64,000 nucleotides of DNA from DASZTV01 sp036267875 (GCA_036267875.1 DATAVE010000113.1:1-64000), one strand, 5' to 3'; positions 14,954 to 23,158 are shown, numbered from the stretch's first letter. Program-made: numbers and translations. Notes: generated by a model not told the origin, from the sequence alone.

Positions 14954-16144
14954 ATGGCCCTGAGTGACGTCACGATCTTTGACGCGGACAACCACCTGTA
15001 CGAGACGCAGGAAGCGCTGACCAGGTTCTTGCCTGAGAAGTACAAGAGCGCGATCGACTACGTCGACGTACGCGGTCGTACCAAGATCGTGGTCCGAGGC
15101 CAGATCAGCAACTACATCCCGAACCCGACGTTCGAGGTGGTCGCTCGGCCGGGCGCGCAGGAGGAGTACTACCGCAAGGGCAATCCGGACGGGAAGAGCC
15201 GTCGCGAGATCTTCGGTGAGCCGATGCGCGCGATCCCGGCGTTCCGCGAGCCGGCCTCGCGGCTCGCGTTGATGGATGAGCAGGGCATCGACCGCTCGCT
15301 GATGTTCCCGACACTGGCCAGCCTCGTCGAAGAGCGGATGCGCGACGATCCGGAACTGATTCACGTCGTGATCCACGCTCTCAACGAGTGGCTGTATGAG
15401 ACGTGGCAGTTCAACTACTCCAACCGCATCTTCACGACTCCGGTCATCACACTGCCGATCGTGGACAAGGCGCTCGAGGAGTTGGACTGGGTGATCGAGC
15501 GCGGGGCTCGCGTCGTCCTGATCCGTCCGGCACCGGTTCCCGGCTTCCGCGGTCCGCGGTCGTTCGGGCTGCCGGAGTTCGACCCCGTTTGGCGCAAGAT
15601 CGTCGATAACGACATCCTCGTCGCGATGCACTCGTCCGACAGTGGCTACGAGCGCTACACGAACGAGTGGATGGGCTCCGGCTCGGAGATGCTGCCGTTC
15701 CAGCCGCAGGCGTTCCGGATGCTCTCGGCGTGGCGCCCGATCGAGGACGCGGTGTCGGCGCTGGTCTGCCATGGTGCGCTGTCGCGGTTCCCGCAGCTGA
15801 AGGTTGCCGTTATCGAGAACGGTGCGAGCTGGGTGGCTCCGCTGCTGAAGTCGATGAAGGACCTCTACAAGAAGATGCCGCAGGAGTTCGCCGAGAACCC
15901 CGTCGAGGTCGTACGCCGCAACATCTACATCAGCCCGTTCTGGGAAGAGAACTACGCGGAGCTGGCGGAGCTGCTAGGCGAGGAGCACGTGCTTTTCGGT
16001 TCGGACTACCCACACCCAGAGGGGCTTGCGGAGCCGGCGAACTTCGTCAACGACCTGGCGGAGTACGCGAGCGAAGAGTCGATCCGCAAGTTCATGGGCG
16101 GCAACCTCTCCAAGCTGATCACCCCGGCGAAGGTCCCGGCGTAG
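14954..16144 (+). CDS. amidohydrolase family 2 (ACMSD-like metal-dependent hydrolase/decarboxylase)
   Basis: This 396-residue TIM-barrel protein starts with FDADNHLYET, the metal-binding D-x-x-x-H variant. It has RLALMDEQGIDRSLMFPT (about 95-112), a central LVAMHSSD, LVCHGAL near 275 and the C-terminal HVLFGSDYPHPEG, whose Asp is the conserved catalytic/metal residue. Homologues decarboxylate or hydrolyse ring-derived carboxylic acids and often sit in steroid/aromatic degradation clusters of actinobacteria. The start is set by an ATG 20 bases after the shared operator, behind an AGAGAGG ribosome site. Confidence 0.85.
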   Translation: MALSDVTIFDADNHLYETQEALTRFLPEKYKSAIDYVDVRGRTKIVVRGQISNYIPNPTFEVVARPGAQEEYYRKGNPDGKSRREIFGEPMRAIPAFREPASRLALMDEQGIDRSLMFPTLASLVEERMRDDPELIHVVIHALNEWLYETWQFNYSNRIFTTPVITLPIVDKALEELDWVIERGARVVLIRPAPVPGFRGPRSFGLPEFDPVWRKIVDNDILVAMHSSDSGYERYTNEWMGSGSEMLPFQPQAFRMLSAWRPIEDAVSALVCHGALSRFPQLKVAVIENGASWVAPLLKSMKDLYKKMPQEFAENPVEVVRRNIYISPFWEENYAELAELLGEEHVLFGSDYPHPEGLAEPANFVNDLAEYASEESIRKFMGGNLSKLITPAKVPA

Positions 16145-16148
16145 TCAA

Positions 16149-16194
16149 CTTGTCAGGCTCTCGACACGCTGGAGCGCGCTTAGGGCCTGACAAG
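16149..16194. terminator. hairpin immediately after the amidohydrolase stop
   Basis: CTTGTCAGGC (16149-16158) pairs perfectly with GCCTGACAAG (16185-16194) around a 26-base loop that can pair further internally. It begins five bases after the stop. No U-tract follows, so it may be a factor-dependent terminator or a mobile palindrome. A very similar sequence lies at 17656-17701, at the 3' end of the P450 gene. Confidence 0.45.
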
Positions 16195-16975
16195 TGAGCA
16201 AGCTGCGGGTTGTGCAGTGGACTACTGGGATCGTTGGTGCGTCCGCACTGCGCGCGATCTTCGATGATCCGCGCCTCGAGCTGGTCGACGTCTTCGCTGA
16301 TGGCGCCGAGAAGGTCGGCTAGGACGCGGGCGTGTTGGCTGGTCGGCCGGCTATGGGCGTGATCGCCACGGACGACGTAGGGGCGTTGATCGACTTGCGC
16401 CCCGACTGCGTCGTCTGCATGCCGCACTGGCCGGACGTCGATCTGCTCGTCGAGCTCCTGCGGGCCGGCATCACCGTCGTCACGACGGCGCGGCTGGTCA
16501 CCGGCGATGAACCCGATGTATGTGCCGGCGATGGCATTGGCCTCGACGGCGATGTGCCGCAACGTGCAGCGCATCACCATCCACGAGTCACTGGACTACA
16601 TGGGCTACGCGAGTGCGTCGATGTGGCAGGGGTACGGCTTTGTGGTCCGCCAGACGTCGCAGCCCTGCACGAGAACTTCTGGCGTACCGAGCCTGACTAC
16701 CAAGAGGCGCTGGACGAACTCGCACGCGGTATCGGAAGCGACCTCGGATTCAAGCAGAGTCCCGAGTGGCCGATCCTGTATGGCTACCGGGTCATGGTCG
16801 AGGGTGACCCGAACGTGTCGCTCGAGCTCTCCTTCCGGGTGGCGGACCTAGCGACGTTCGACATCGGTACGACGACCGCCATGCCGGCGATCAACGTGGT
16901 GACCCAGGTAGTCGCCGCGCCTGTCGGCGTCGTGTCGATCTTCGAGCTTGCGATGGTGACTGCCCGCGGGAAGGT
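16194..16975 (+). pseudogene. decayed dihydrodipicolinate-reductase-like oxidoreductase
   Basis: From GTG at 16194 the frame encodes a Rossmann start (KLRVVQWTTGIVGASALRAI) typical of DapB-fold dehydrogenase-like proteins. It is interrupted by TAG at 16320-16322 and resumes in frame (GRPAMGVIATDD, DCVVCMPHWPDVD). Around 16504 homology jumps to another frame (MNPMYVPAMALASTAM, HESLDYMGYASASMW). It returns to the first frame after about 16670, with a C-terminal part matching the family (VEGDPNVSLELSF, VAAPVGVVS). One stop and two frameshifts make it nonfunctional. It ends against the opposing DUF1801 gene. Confidence 0.7.
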
Positions 16976-16978
16976 CGG

Positions 16979-17410
16979 TCAGGCGACGGCCTTCTTCACG
17001 AGTGCGACGATCTTCTTCTCGACCGTGGGGCTCCAGCGCTGGATCGCAAACATGATCGGCCACATGTCGCCGTCGTCGAGCTGGGCCGTGTCGTTGAAGC
17101 CGAAGTTGGAATACCGCTCCTTGAACTTGCCGGCATCGCGGAAGTAGATGACGGTCTTGCCATCGGCGTTCATGTACGCGGGCATTCCGTACCAGGTCTT
17201 CGGCGACAGATCCGGCGCGGTCTTGGTGACAGCCGCGTGAACCCGCTCGGCGATCGCACGGTCGTCGGGTGCCATCTTGGCGATGGCATCGAGACAGGCC
17301 TGCTGCTCGTCGGCCTTCTTCGTACCTTTCTTGCCCTCGGCCCGCAGCTCTTCTATGCGCGCCTTCATCGCGGCGCGCTCTTCTGCGGTGAAGCCGTCCT
17401 TGGGTGCCAT
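16979..17410 (-). CDS. DUF1801 domain protein
   Basis: The 143-residue cytoplasmic protein has a charged, Lys/Glu-rich N-terminus and a DUF1801 (YdhG-like) core: APDLSPKTWYGMPAY, KTVIYFRDAGKFKERYSNFGF, then an ending rich in lysine. The fold resembles frataxin/CyaY-type small domains, but no activity is established. The ATG at 17410 lies 15 bases after an AAAGGC-type weak ribosome site. It is flanked by decayed DNA on both sides and appears monocistronic. Confidence 0.75.
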   Translation of the reverse strand: MAPKDGFTAEERAAMKARIEELRAEGKKGTKKADEQQACLDAIAKMAPDDRAIAERVHAAVTKTAPDLSPKTWYGMPAYMNADGKTVIYFRDAGKFKERYSNFGFNDTAQLDDGDMWPIMFAIQRWSPTVEKKIVALVKKAVA

Positions 17411-17655
17411 TGCTGAGTGCCTTTCGTCGGGTTCGAGGACCTGACCTCAGGCTAGATACGTCAACCGCGCGACTGCTTCTCGATTCCTGCTCGATCGCTT
17501 GGTTGCCTCGGAGTTCATCGCGCTGCGGGGCGCCGGCCGGCAGAGCCGGTCGTTCGGTGATAGCGACGCACGGTCTGCCGGATGGGCCGGCCCAAGAGAG
17601 CTACATCGAGGTTCAGCTCTGGGTCGGATGATCCGATCGCCGAACACCTGGCTGA
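17411..17655. other. gap with no supported gene
   Basis: One + strand frame ends GLPDGPAQESYIEVQLWVG at a TGA (17629-17631) and looks faintly like coding sequence, but no recognisable start or upstream domain exists. The segment lies between two matching hairpins (16149 and 17656) in a stretch of decayed genes and is probably degenerate. Confidence 0.3.
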
Positions 17656-17701
17656 CTTGTCAGGTTCTGAGCGCGTTATACGGCCGTGAGGGTCTGACTA
17701 G
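17656..17701. terminator. hairpin at the 3' end of the P450 gene
   Basis: CTTGTCAG (17656-17663) pairs with CTGACTAG (17694-17701) with one mismatch; the right arm includes the P450 stop codon. The left part resembles the hairpin at 16149 (ACTTGTCAGG followed by a TCT trinucleotide and GCGCG). It could act in termination; there is no U-tract. Confidence 0.4.
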
Positions 17702-18978
17702 TCACCCTTTCGTGTGAAGCTGAGGTGGAGCTCGCGAAGGCCTCGAAGGATGTACGTCGGAGCGTAGCGGTAGCGGCGTGCCCCAGGCGGCCCGTGGTGC
17801 TCCTCGGAGATCGTGATGTCCGCGGCTCGGGCGAGCATGCGTTCGAGGCTGACCCTGCCCTCCGCGCGGGCGAGTGGTCCGCCAGGGCAGGTGTGGATGC
17901 CCCGGCCGAACGCGAGGTGCTGGCGGGCGTTGGACCGATCCGACTGGAACTCCTTGGGATCGGCGAACTTGCGACCATCGTGGTTGGCGGCGCCGTTGAC
18001 GACCATCACGATCGCGCCGGCGGGAATGTCGACGCCGCCGACCTTCGTCGCCGTACGCGCAAGCCGGAAATCCCCCTTGACCGGGCTTTCGTAGCGCAGA
18101 CTCTCCTCGACGAAGTTGGTGATCGCCGAGGGGTCGTTACGCAGCAGGTCCTGCAGCTCGGGGTGCTCGGCGATGAGCTGAAAGGACGTAGCGATCAGTC
18201 GGACCGTCGTCTCCTGGCCGGCAGCGAAGAGGTTCGCCGCGACTCGAACGACGTCGATGACCTCAGGCAGCGTCCCGTCCTCGAACGTCGCCTGCGCCAT
18301 CCCCGTCATCACGTCGGCGCGCGGGTTGCTGCGTCGGTCCTCGACGTATGCCGACAGCCGCTCGTAGAGGTACTCGAGCGGCTTGTGCGCCATCTCGCGG
18401 CTGGTGCTGCCGACCGACCCCTTGCGGTTCTTGAACTCGTTGTGCAGCTCCTCCTGCTCGTCGTCGGGGACTCCGAGCAGGTTGGCGACGACGAAGAAGG
18501 TGAAGGGCGTGGCGAAGTCGGAGAGGATGTCGCAGCTGCCCGATGCGATGAACTTGTCGATCTCGCGGTCCGCGATCGACGCCATCGCATCTTCGTTCTC
18601 GCGCAGCCGCGCGGGGGTCAGCAGGCGCATCAGCAGGCCGCGGTGGTCGCGGTGCCTCGGTGGGTCCATGGTCGGGAGTTGGTCGCTCATCGGAAGTTCG
18701 TCGCGGTGCTTCTCGATCAGCTCGCTGACGTCGTCGCCGACCAGCGGCACCGGGAAGCCGGGAAAGGGACCGCTCACCGACAGGCACGAGGAGAACGTCT
18801 CGGCGTCGTTGTAGATCTCGCAGGCTTCCTCGTACCCCGTGACCATCACGACGTTGTGATGTTGCTCGACCTGCACAGGGCACTTGTCCCGCAGATAGTC
18901 GAAATACGGGTACGGATCGGCGATCAGCTTGTCGTCGCGGAAGAAGTCGATCGCGTCGTAATCAAGCGCCTCGGTCAT
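17698..18978 (-). CDS. cytochrome P450
   Basis: A 426-residue soluble bacterial P450. The I-helix shows FAAGQETTVR (acid-alcohol-like Glu-Thr-Thr), the K-helix EESLRYESP (ExxR) and the haem loop FGRGIHTCPGGPLAR with Cys364 as thiolate ligand. It likely hydroxylates a hydrophobic substrate using electrons from a small ferredoxin such as the one at 5870. The start at 18978 (MTEALDYD) is preferred over the ATG at 19002 because GGGAGA precedes it. It shares the FGRGxHTCPGGPLARAEGR signature and overall layout with the P450 at 46109. Confidence 0.9.
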   Translation of the reverse strand: MTEALDYDAIDFFRDDKLIADPYPYFDYLRDKCPVQVEQHHNVVMVTGYEEACEIYNDAETFSSCLSVSGPFPGFPVPLVGDDVSELIEKHRDELPMSDQLPTMDPPRHRDHRGLLMRLLTPARLRENEDAMASIADREIDKFIASGSCDILSDFATPFTFFVVANLLGVPDDEQEELHNEFKNRKGSVGSTSREMAHKPLEYLYERLSAYVEDRRSNPRADVMTGMAQATFEDGTLPEVIDVVRVAANLFAAGQETTVRLIATSFQLIAEHPELQDLLRNDPSAITNFVEESLRYESPVKGDFRLARTATKVGGVDIPAGAIVMVVNGAANHDGRKFADPKEFQSDRSNARQHLAFGRGIHTCPGGPLARAEGRVSLERMLARAADITISEEHHGPPGARRYRYAPTYILRGLRELHLSFTRKGD

Positions 18979-18994
18979 GTCTCTCCCACAAATG

Positions 18995-19007
18995 AGAACC
19001 ACGTTCT
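18995..19007. promoter_or_regulatory. operator-like dyad upstream of the P450 gene
   Basis: AGAAC-CAC-GTTCT is a 13-bp dyad 17 bases upstream of the P450 start. Ten bases further upstream, TAACGTCAGTTCC (19017-19029) resembles one half of the TTGACGTCARTGTCAA sites elsewhere in the window. Either could control the P450 gene. Confidence 0.4.
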
Positions 19008-19029
19008 TGTCTAGGGTAACGTCAGTTCC

Positions 19030-19194
19030 GTGGAGACGCTCACGGCCACAGGGAGATCTCGGCGCTGATCACCGCCGAGATGGGCGCCGGATGACGCCGA
19101 CGCAGTGCGGATCGCCGACGACTCCGACTACGGACTCTCGGCTTCGGCGTGGACGGCCGACGTCGACCGCGGGCTCGAGGTCTCGGGCGCCTAG
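19030..19194 (+). pseudogene. aldehyde dehydrogenase remnant with large internal deletion
   Basis: About 19044-19091 encodes HREISALITAEMGAG, which fits the N-terminal third of aldehyde dehydrogenases. At 19091-19094 the frame shifts and immediately reads DADAVRIADDSDYGLSASAW then TADVDRGLEVSGA to a TAG at 19192-19194, matching the region near residue 380-410 of the same family. Roughly 270-300 residues, including the catalytic Cys and Glu, are missing between the two pieces. This is a deletion relic. Confidence 0.65.
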
Positions 19195-19228
19195 CGCCAC
19201 GTCGATCTCATTCGCGTAGGTTTCGCGG

Positions 19229-20122
19229 ATGAGCAAGATCCACCCTGATCTACAGCGCGCGGCGCGACTGTCCCCGAGGGGCGGGATCGGCCCGCGGCTG
19301 CAGCCTGCGCTTCGTTGGCTGACTGATCGGATGTCGCGCAGGACTCGTAAGGGCATCGAGACGATCGAGCTCGGCAATCAGGTGATCCGGTTGCACCGTC
19401 CGCCTGGAGCGAGCGAACCGGGTCCTGCACTGCTGTGGATCCACGGCGGCGGCTACGTCATCGGTACGCCCGCGCAGGACGATCCGGTGTGCAAGCAGCT
19501 GTCTCGAGATGCGGGGATCGTCGTTGCCGCCGTGAGCTATCGGCTGGCGCCGCAGGACCCCTTTCCGGCAGGACTGGACGACTGCTTCGCTGGTCTCCTC
19601 TGGCTGCTCGAGCAGCCGTTCGTCGATAAGGCGCGGGTTGCGGTCGGGGGAGCAAGCGCCGGCGGTGGACTTGCCGCCGCGGTCGCGTTGCGGGCGCGGG
19701 AGCATGGCATTGCGCTCAGGCTGCAGCTGCTCGTCTACCCGATGCTCGACGATCGGACCTGCTTGCGAACCGACGTCGACGAGAGCGATTTCAGGCTCTG
19801 GAACCTGCGCGGCAACAACTTCGGTTGGCGCAGCTACACCGGCAAGGACCCGGGGGCGGCAGACATCCCACAGCTTGCCGCACCGGCTCGCTGTGAGGAC
19901 CTGCAAGGTCTGGCGCCCGCATGGATCGGGGTCGGGACGTGTGACTTGTTCCACGACGAGGACGTCGAGTACGCCGTGCGACTGCGTGGCGCTGGCGTGC
20001 CGTGTGATCTCGATGTCGTCGACGGCGCCTTCCACGGATTCGACAGCGTCGCGCCGAAAGCGCCCGTCGTACGAACGTTCAACCAGGCAAAGGTCGCTGC
20101 GCTAGCTGCCGCCCTCGATTAG
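19229..20122 (+). CDS. HSL-type alpha/beta hydrolase (esterase/lipase)
   Basis: The 297-residue product carries the hormone-sensitive-lipase signature: HGGGYVIGT (oxyanion hole, about 71-79), the nucleophile elbow GGASAGGGLAAA (Ser near 143), the acid in GTCDLFHDED (about 235) and the base in GAFHGFD (about 265). It should hydrolyse short-chain esters in the cytoplasm. It starts at the ATG at 19229 just after the aldehyde dehydrogenase relic. Its last 21 bases overlap the convergent SnoaL-like gene. Confidence 0.85.
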   Translation: MSKIHPDLQRAARLSPRGGIGPRLQPALRWLTDRMSRRTRKGIETIELGNQVIRLHRPPGASEPGPALLWIHGGGYVIGTPAQDDPVCKQLSRDAGIVVAAVSYRLAPQDPFPAGLDDCFAGLLWLLEQPFVDKARVAVGGASAGGGLAAAVALRAREHGIALRLQLLVYPMLDDRTCLRTDVDESDFRLWNLRGNNFGWRSYTGKDPGAADIPQLAAPARCEDLQGLAPAWIGVGTCDLFHDEDVEYAVRLRGAGVPCDLDVVDGAFHGFDSVAPKAPVVRTFNQAKVAALAAALD

Positions 20123-20479
20123 CCATGGCGCGATGGTCAGTTCGCTGATTCTTCCGTCGCGCAGGGTGAAGTCGAATCGGAGATCGACCACGCCGCCGGG
20201 AAAGTTGCCCTCGAGGTGTTGTACGACCACGAAGTGGTCGTCAGCGATTCGGCGAGCGCCCGTCAGCGTGGCCGTGAAGGTGAACGCGCTGCTCACCGAT
20301 GCGAGCCACTCGCGGATCGCATCGGTGCCGGCGTAGGTATTGCCCTCGTCGATCACGGTCGCGTCGGCGGCGTAGTAGCCGACTGCGACCTCGAGGTCGC
20401 CGGCGTAGCGCGAGGTCAGGTAGCCGGTGATCGGCTCTGGCAGCTCGCTCGGATCGATTGTGTCGGCTGAGTTGGTCAT
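20102..20479 (-). CDS. SnoaL-like (NTF2-fold) polyketide-cyclase-type protein
   Basis: A 125-residue NTF2-fold protein with ITGYLTSRYAGDLEVAVGYY, an AWLASVSSAFTFTA-like middle segment and a final beta strand (FDFTLRDGRISELTIAP). Members isomerise, cyclise or hydrate small molecules, or simply bind them. Its start at 20479 sits at the predicted transcription start of a MerR-type promoter facing it (20486-20516), so the divergent MerR regulator most likely controls it, perhaps with the SnoaL protein acting on the inducer. Confidence 0.75.
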   Translation of the reverse strand: MTNSADTIDPSELPEPITGYLTSRYAGDLEVAVGYYAADATVIDEGNTYAGTDAIREWLASVSSAFTFTATLTGARRIADDHFVVVQHLEGNFPGGVVDLRFDFTLRDGRISELTIAPWLIEGGS

Positions 20480-20485
20480 GACCTG

Positions 20486-20516
20486 ACGATCAAGCCTCCC
20501 GCTGCGGGAGAGTCAA
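20486..20516 (-). promoter_or_regulatory. MerR-type promoter/operator with 19-bp spacer
   Basis: On the minus strand, a perfect -35 TTGACT (20516-20511) is followed directly by the palindrome CTCCCGC-A-GCGGGAG (20510-20496). GATCGT at 20491-20486 is a -10 with the 19-bp spacing typical of MerR-activated promoters. Transcription would start at about the ATG of the SnoaL-like gene (20479). Confidence 0.7.
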
Positions 20517-20532
20517 GTGGCACAGTGACGGG

Positions 20533-21348
20533 GTGCAGGCCGGTCTGGCGATTGGTGAGTTCGCGGAGCTGACGCACCTGAGCGTGCGAACCCTTCGTCG
20601 GTACCACGAGTCAGGTTTGCTCGAGCCGGCCACCGTTGATCCGTCGAGCGGCTACCGCTACTACGCCAGCAGTCAGATCCCGACTGCCCAGGTGATCCAT
20701 CGGCTGCGAGAACTCGACGTACCGCTGGTCGAGGTTGCCGAAATCATCGCCACCGAGTCACCCGAGGTGCGTGCAGAGCTGATCGCCGCACATCTGCAGC
20801 GGTTGGAGGCGCAGCTTGATCGCACGCATGCGGCGGTCATATCACTGCGTCAGCTGTTGCGACCCGACGCGGAGAAGCTCCGGGTGCAGTTGCGCTCGCT
20901 GCCTGAGCGGGTGGTCGCCGGGATACGTGGTGAGGTCGACCATGGTGACGTGCTGACTTGGTACGACGATGCGATCGTCGAGCTGGACGAGTCACTTGAC
21001 GGCGTAGCGCCTGTGGGACCGCTGGGTGGCTGCTACGCCAACGAGCTGTTCAGTGCGGGGCACGGTGACGTGCTGCTTTACCGACCAGTTGCCGAACCGC
21101 CAGTGCGCGGCCGGGTCAGCCGGGTGACCCTGCCCTCGGTCGAGTTGGCGACGACCCTGCATCGCGGTCCGCACGACAACATCGACGTCACGTACGGCCG
21201 GCTCGGGATGTGGGTGGTCGACCAGGCTCTCGCTGTTGATGGGCCGATTCACGAGACCTACCTCGTCGGTCCCCGTGACGATCCCGATCCGCTGGCGTGG
21301 CGTACCGAGATCGGCTGGCCCATCTTCCGGCTCAGCTCGCAGCCTTAG
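20533..21348 (+). CDS. MerR family regulator with GyrI-like effector domain (BmrR type)
   Basis: The 271-residue regulator has an N-terminal MerR DNA-binding domain (AIGEFAELTHLSVRTLRRYHESGLL, then GYRYYASSQIPTAQVIHRLRELDVPL). A coiled-coil linker (about 75-118) leads to a C-terminal GyrI-like ligand-binding domain (about 125-270). It has no metal-binding cysteines, so it senses an organic, probably cationic or hydrophobic ligand. It starts with GTG at 20533 and is divergent from the SnoaL-like gene, whose promoter it should twist and activate. Its stop overlaps that of the convergent SDR gene in TTAG. Confidence 0.85.
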   Translation: MQAGLAIGEFAELTHLSVRTLRRYHESGLLEPATVDPSSGYRYYASSQIPTAQVIHRLRELDVPLVEVAEIIATESPEVRAELIAAHLQRLEAQLDRTHAAVISLRQLLRPDAEKLRVQLRSLPERVVAGIRGEVDHGDVLTWYDDAIVELDESLDGVAPVGPLGGCYANELFSAGHGDVLLYRPVAEPPVRGRVSRVTLPSVELATTLHRGPHDNIDVTYGRLGMWVVDQALAVDGPIHETYLVGPRDDPDPLAWRTEIGWPIFRLSSQP

Positions 21349-22154
21349 CTGTCAGACCCCGCCGGGAAGCGTTGTGCCGCTACCGCGCCGCCGTCGACGA
21401 GGATGTCGGTGCCCGTGACGAACGACGCGGCGTCGGAAACCAAGAACGCAACGACTGCAGCGAGCTCGTCGGGCCGGCCCTCACGTTCGAGTGCGCTCGC
21501 CGACACCATGCCGGCCATGCTCGGCTCGTTCGCGTCCTCGAGTCGGCCCATCGGGGTGTCGATGACGCCGGGTGAGACCGACACGAGGCGCGCACCCTTC
21601 GTGCCCCAGACCTTTGCCCGGCGTTGGACCAGCCGGATCACGCCCCGCTTGGAGACGGCGTAGGCGATCCCGGAGTGGTCGAGCAGGCCGAGGGCTTCGA
21701 GCTCGTCGTACAAGGTTGGTGACTCCGGTTCGTCGAGGATCGCGTCGACGGCAGGGTCGGCGGGAATCATCGCGGCCGCCATCGATGCAAAGCAGACGCC
21801 GACCGAGCCGCTAGCGAGCGAAGCTTCGAAGGCGCGTACGACGCGACTCATGCCGGCCAGGTTGACCTCGGTGATGCGCCGCCCGTCGGCCATCGTCGGC
21901 GACAATCCGGCAGTGACGACGAGCACGCCTAGCGGACCGGCTTGCGAGACCAGGTTCGTCACCGACGCCTCATCGGTGATGTCACAGCCAATCACCCGAA
22001 CGTTGCCCGTGAGCTCTTCGGCAACGGCCCCTGCGGCGGCCTCATCGCGATCGACAAGCAGCAGTCGATTGCCGCGTCCCACGAGCAAGCGCGCCACTGC
22101 AGCGCCCATCCCGGAGCCGGCACCGATCACGACGTCGGTGGTCGAGTCCGTCAT
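21345..22154 (-). CDS. short-chain dehydrogenase/reductase (SDR)
   Basis: A 269-residue SDR with VIGAGSGMGAAVARLL at the N-terminus (dinucleotide binding), LVVTAGLSPTM in place of the usual NNAG, a catalytic Ser in CFASMAAAM and YAVSKRG (Tyr/Lys). A short insertion (VDAILDEPESPTLYDELEAL) precedes the active-site Tyr. The end FVTGTDILVDGG is standard. It resembles 3-alpha-hydroxysteroid-dehydrogenase-like SDRs, but the substrate is unproven. The ATG at 22154 gives the canonical N-terminus. Confidence 0.8.
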   Translation of the reverse strand: MTDSTTDVVIGAGSGMGAAVARLLVGRGNRLLLVDRDEAAAGAVAEELTGNVRVIGCDITDEASVTNLVSQAGPLGVLVVTAGLSPTMADGRRITEVNLAGMSRVVRAFEASLASGSVGVCFASMAAAMIPADPAVDAILDEPESPTLYDELEALGLLDHSGIAYAVSKRGVIRLVQRRAKVWGTKGARLVSVSPGVIDTPMGRLEDANEPSMAGMVSASALEREGRPDELAAVVAFLVSDAASFVTGTDILVDGGAVAAQRFPAGSDS

Positions 22155-22223
22155 GGCGAAGAGAGTAGCGAAGCCCTTGTATTGAAAGGGAAAACTGTCG
22201 TATGTAGGTGATCCGACCTTGCG

Positions 22224-22403
22224 ATGTCGATCATGTCCGAGGCCGGTCCATCGTCTGCTGAAGCGCTTCCGCGGAAGCATTTGGAAGAGCGCATCATCCA
22301 GCTGTCCAGCCAGATCGCCGGCGCGCTGTGTGAGTTGTCGGTACTGATCGGGGAGTTCGATGCGGTCAACGGCTGGGGTGCTTGGGGGCCCTCGACGAAC
22401 TAG
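22224..22403 (+). pseudogene. truncated DUF222 (13E12-type) gene fragment
   Basis: The 59-codon frame MSIMSEAGPSS... encodes LEERIIQLSSQIAGALCEL followed by SVLIGEFDAVNGWGAWG, the N-terminal pattern of DUF222/HNH-endonuclease proteins, which normally exceed 350 residues. It ends prematurely in PSTN and a TAG. The stop is read from the same CTAG as the stop of the opposing methyltransferase gene. The 15 bases at 22195-22209 resemble the sequence upstream of the other DUF222 gene at 56821. Confidence 0.6.
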
Positions 22404-23056
22404 CTGCGGCGCCGGGCGCGCAGGACGATGTCCGCGATCTCCGGATGCCCGGGTGGCGGGTCGATGCGAGGCTCGAGCGTGTCCAGCTCGACGTTGAACT
22501 CGGAGTCGAGCAGGTCGCGGAGATCGTCGGCTCCGAAGTAATCCGCCGGGTCGACGCCGCGCGCTTTCATCTGCGCGTGATGCTCCTCGTCGAGATCGTG
22601 GTAGACCGCGAGTAGCAGCGCGCCGCCCCGCACGGTGTCGAGCAGCGCATGCATCGCTGCCACGCCTGCGGCCTTGGGTAGCGCCGGGTACTGCATCGAC
22701 ACGAGGTCGAATGAGCCGGCCGGGAAGCCCAACTGCAACGCGTCCCCGCTTACCCAATCGACCGAGACGCCGGCCGACCGTGCGGCCTCTCTGGCTCTGT
22801 TGAGGGCGACATCGGAGATGTCGTTTGCGGTAACCGTCCAGCCGTTCTGGGCAAGCCAGATCGCGTCAGCGCCTTCACCGCAGCCGACGTCAAGCGCTCG
22901 GCCCGGAGTCGATCCGGCGACCTCCGCGACGAGCCGACCATTCGGGCGTCCGCTCCAGAGGGCCGCACCGCCCTCGCGGTACCGGGCATTCCACTCGTCT
23001 GCTTGCGTTGTGGCGCTCAAGGGTTCGCCGCCCTGTCCCTGTCCGCTTCCCTGCAC
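22400..23056 (-). CDS. class I SAM-dependent methyltransferase
   Basis: The 218-residue protein has the SAM-binding motif I ALDVGCGEGADAIWLA (about 54-69), motif II acid in VTANDISDVAL, and a post-I SGDALQLGFPAGSFDLVSMQ. The early DEWNARYREG and ALWSGRPNG resemble TehB/thiopurine-type small-molecule methyltransferases. It has no DNA- or RNA-binding extension. GTG at 23056 is the longest start; a TTG 13 codons later (LSATTQ) is possible. Monocistronic. Confidence 0.8.
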   Translation of the reverse strand: MQGSGQGQGGEPLSATTQADEWNARYREGGAALWSGRPNGRLVAEVAGSTPGRALDVGCGEGADAIWLAQNGWTVTANDISDVALNRAREAARSAGVSVDWVSGDALQLGFPAGSFDLVSMQYPALPKAAGVAAMHALLDTVRGGALLLAVYHDLDEEHHAQMKARGVDPADYFGADDLRDLLDSEFNVELDTLEPRIDPPPGHPEIADIVLRARRRS

Positions 23057-23158
23057 GCTTCCGCAGGTTAGACCGACCGCCGCAACCCTTAAGGTGGGAG
23101 CACCGCGGTTGCGGTGGTGAGCCGGGAAGCCTGGTCGGCACTAGTCCGAGGAGGACAC

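Noticed and set aside
18995..19007. Reading the dyad AGAAC-CAC-GTTCT as a KstR site
   Set aside because: The KstR consensus has a two-base centre between AAC and GTT; here it is three bases, so I list it only as an unassigned operator.
17725..19014. Long + strand frame opposite the P450 gene (and a similar one at 46130-47419)
   Set aside because: Both are mirror frames of P450 genes with clear haem and ExxR motifs on the other strand. Their near-equal lengths and similarity follow from the paralogy of the P450s.
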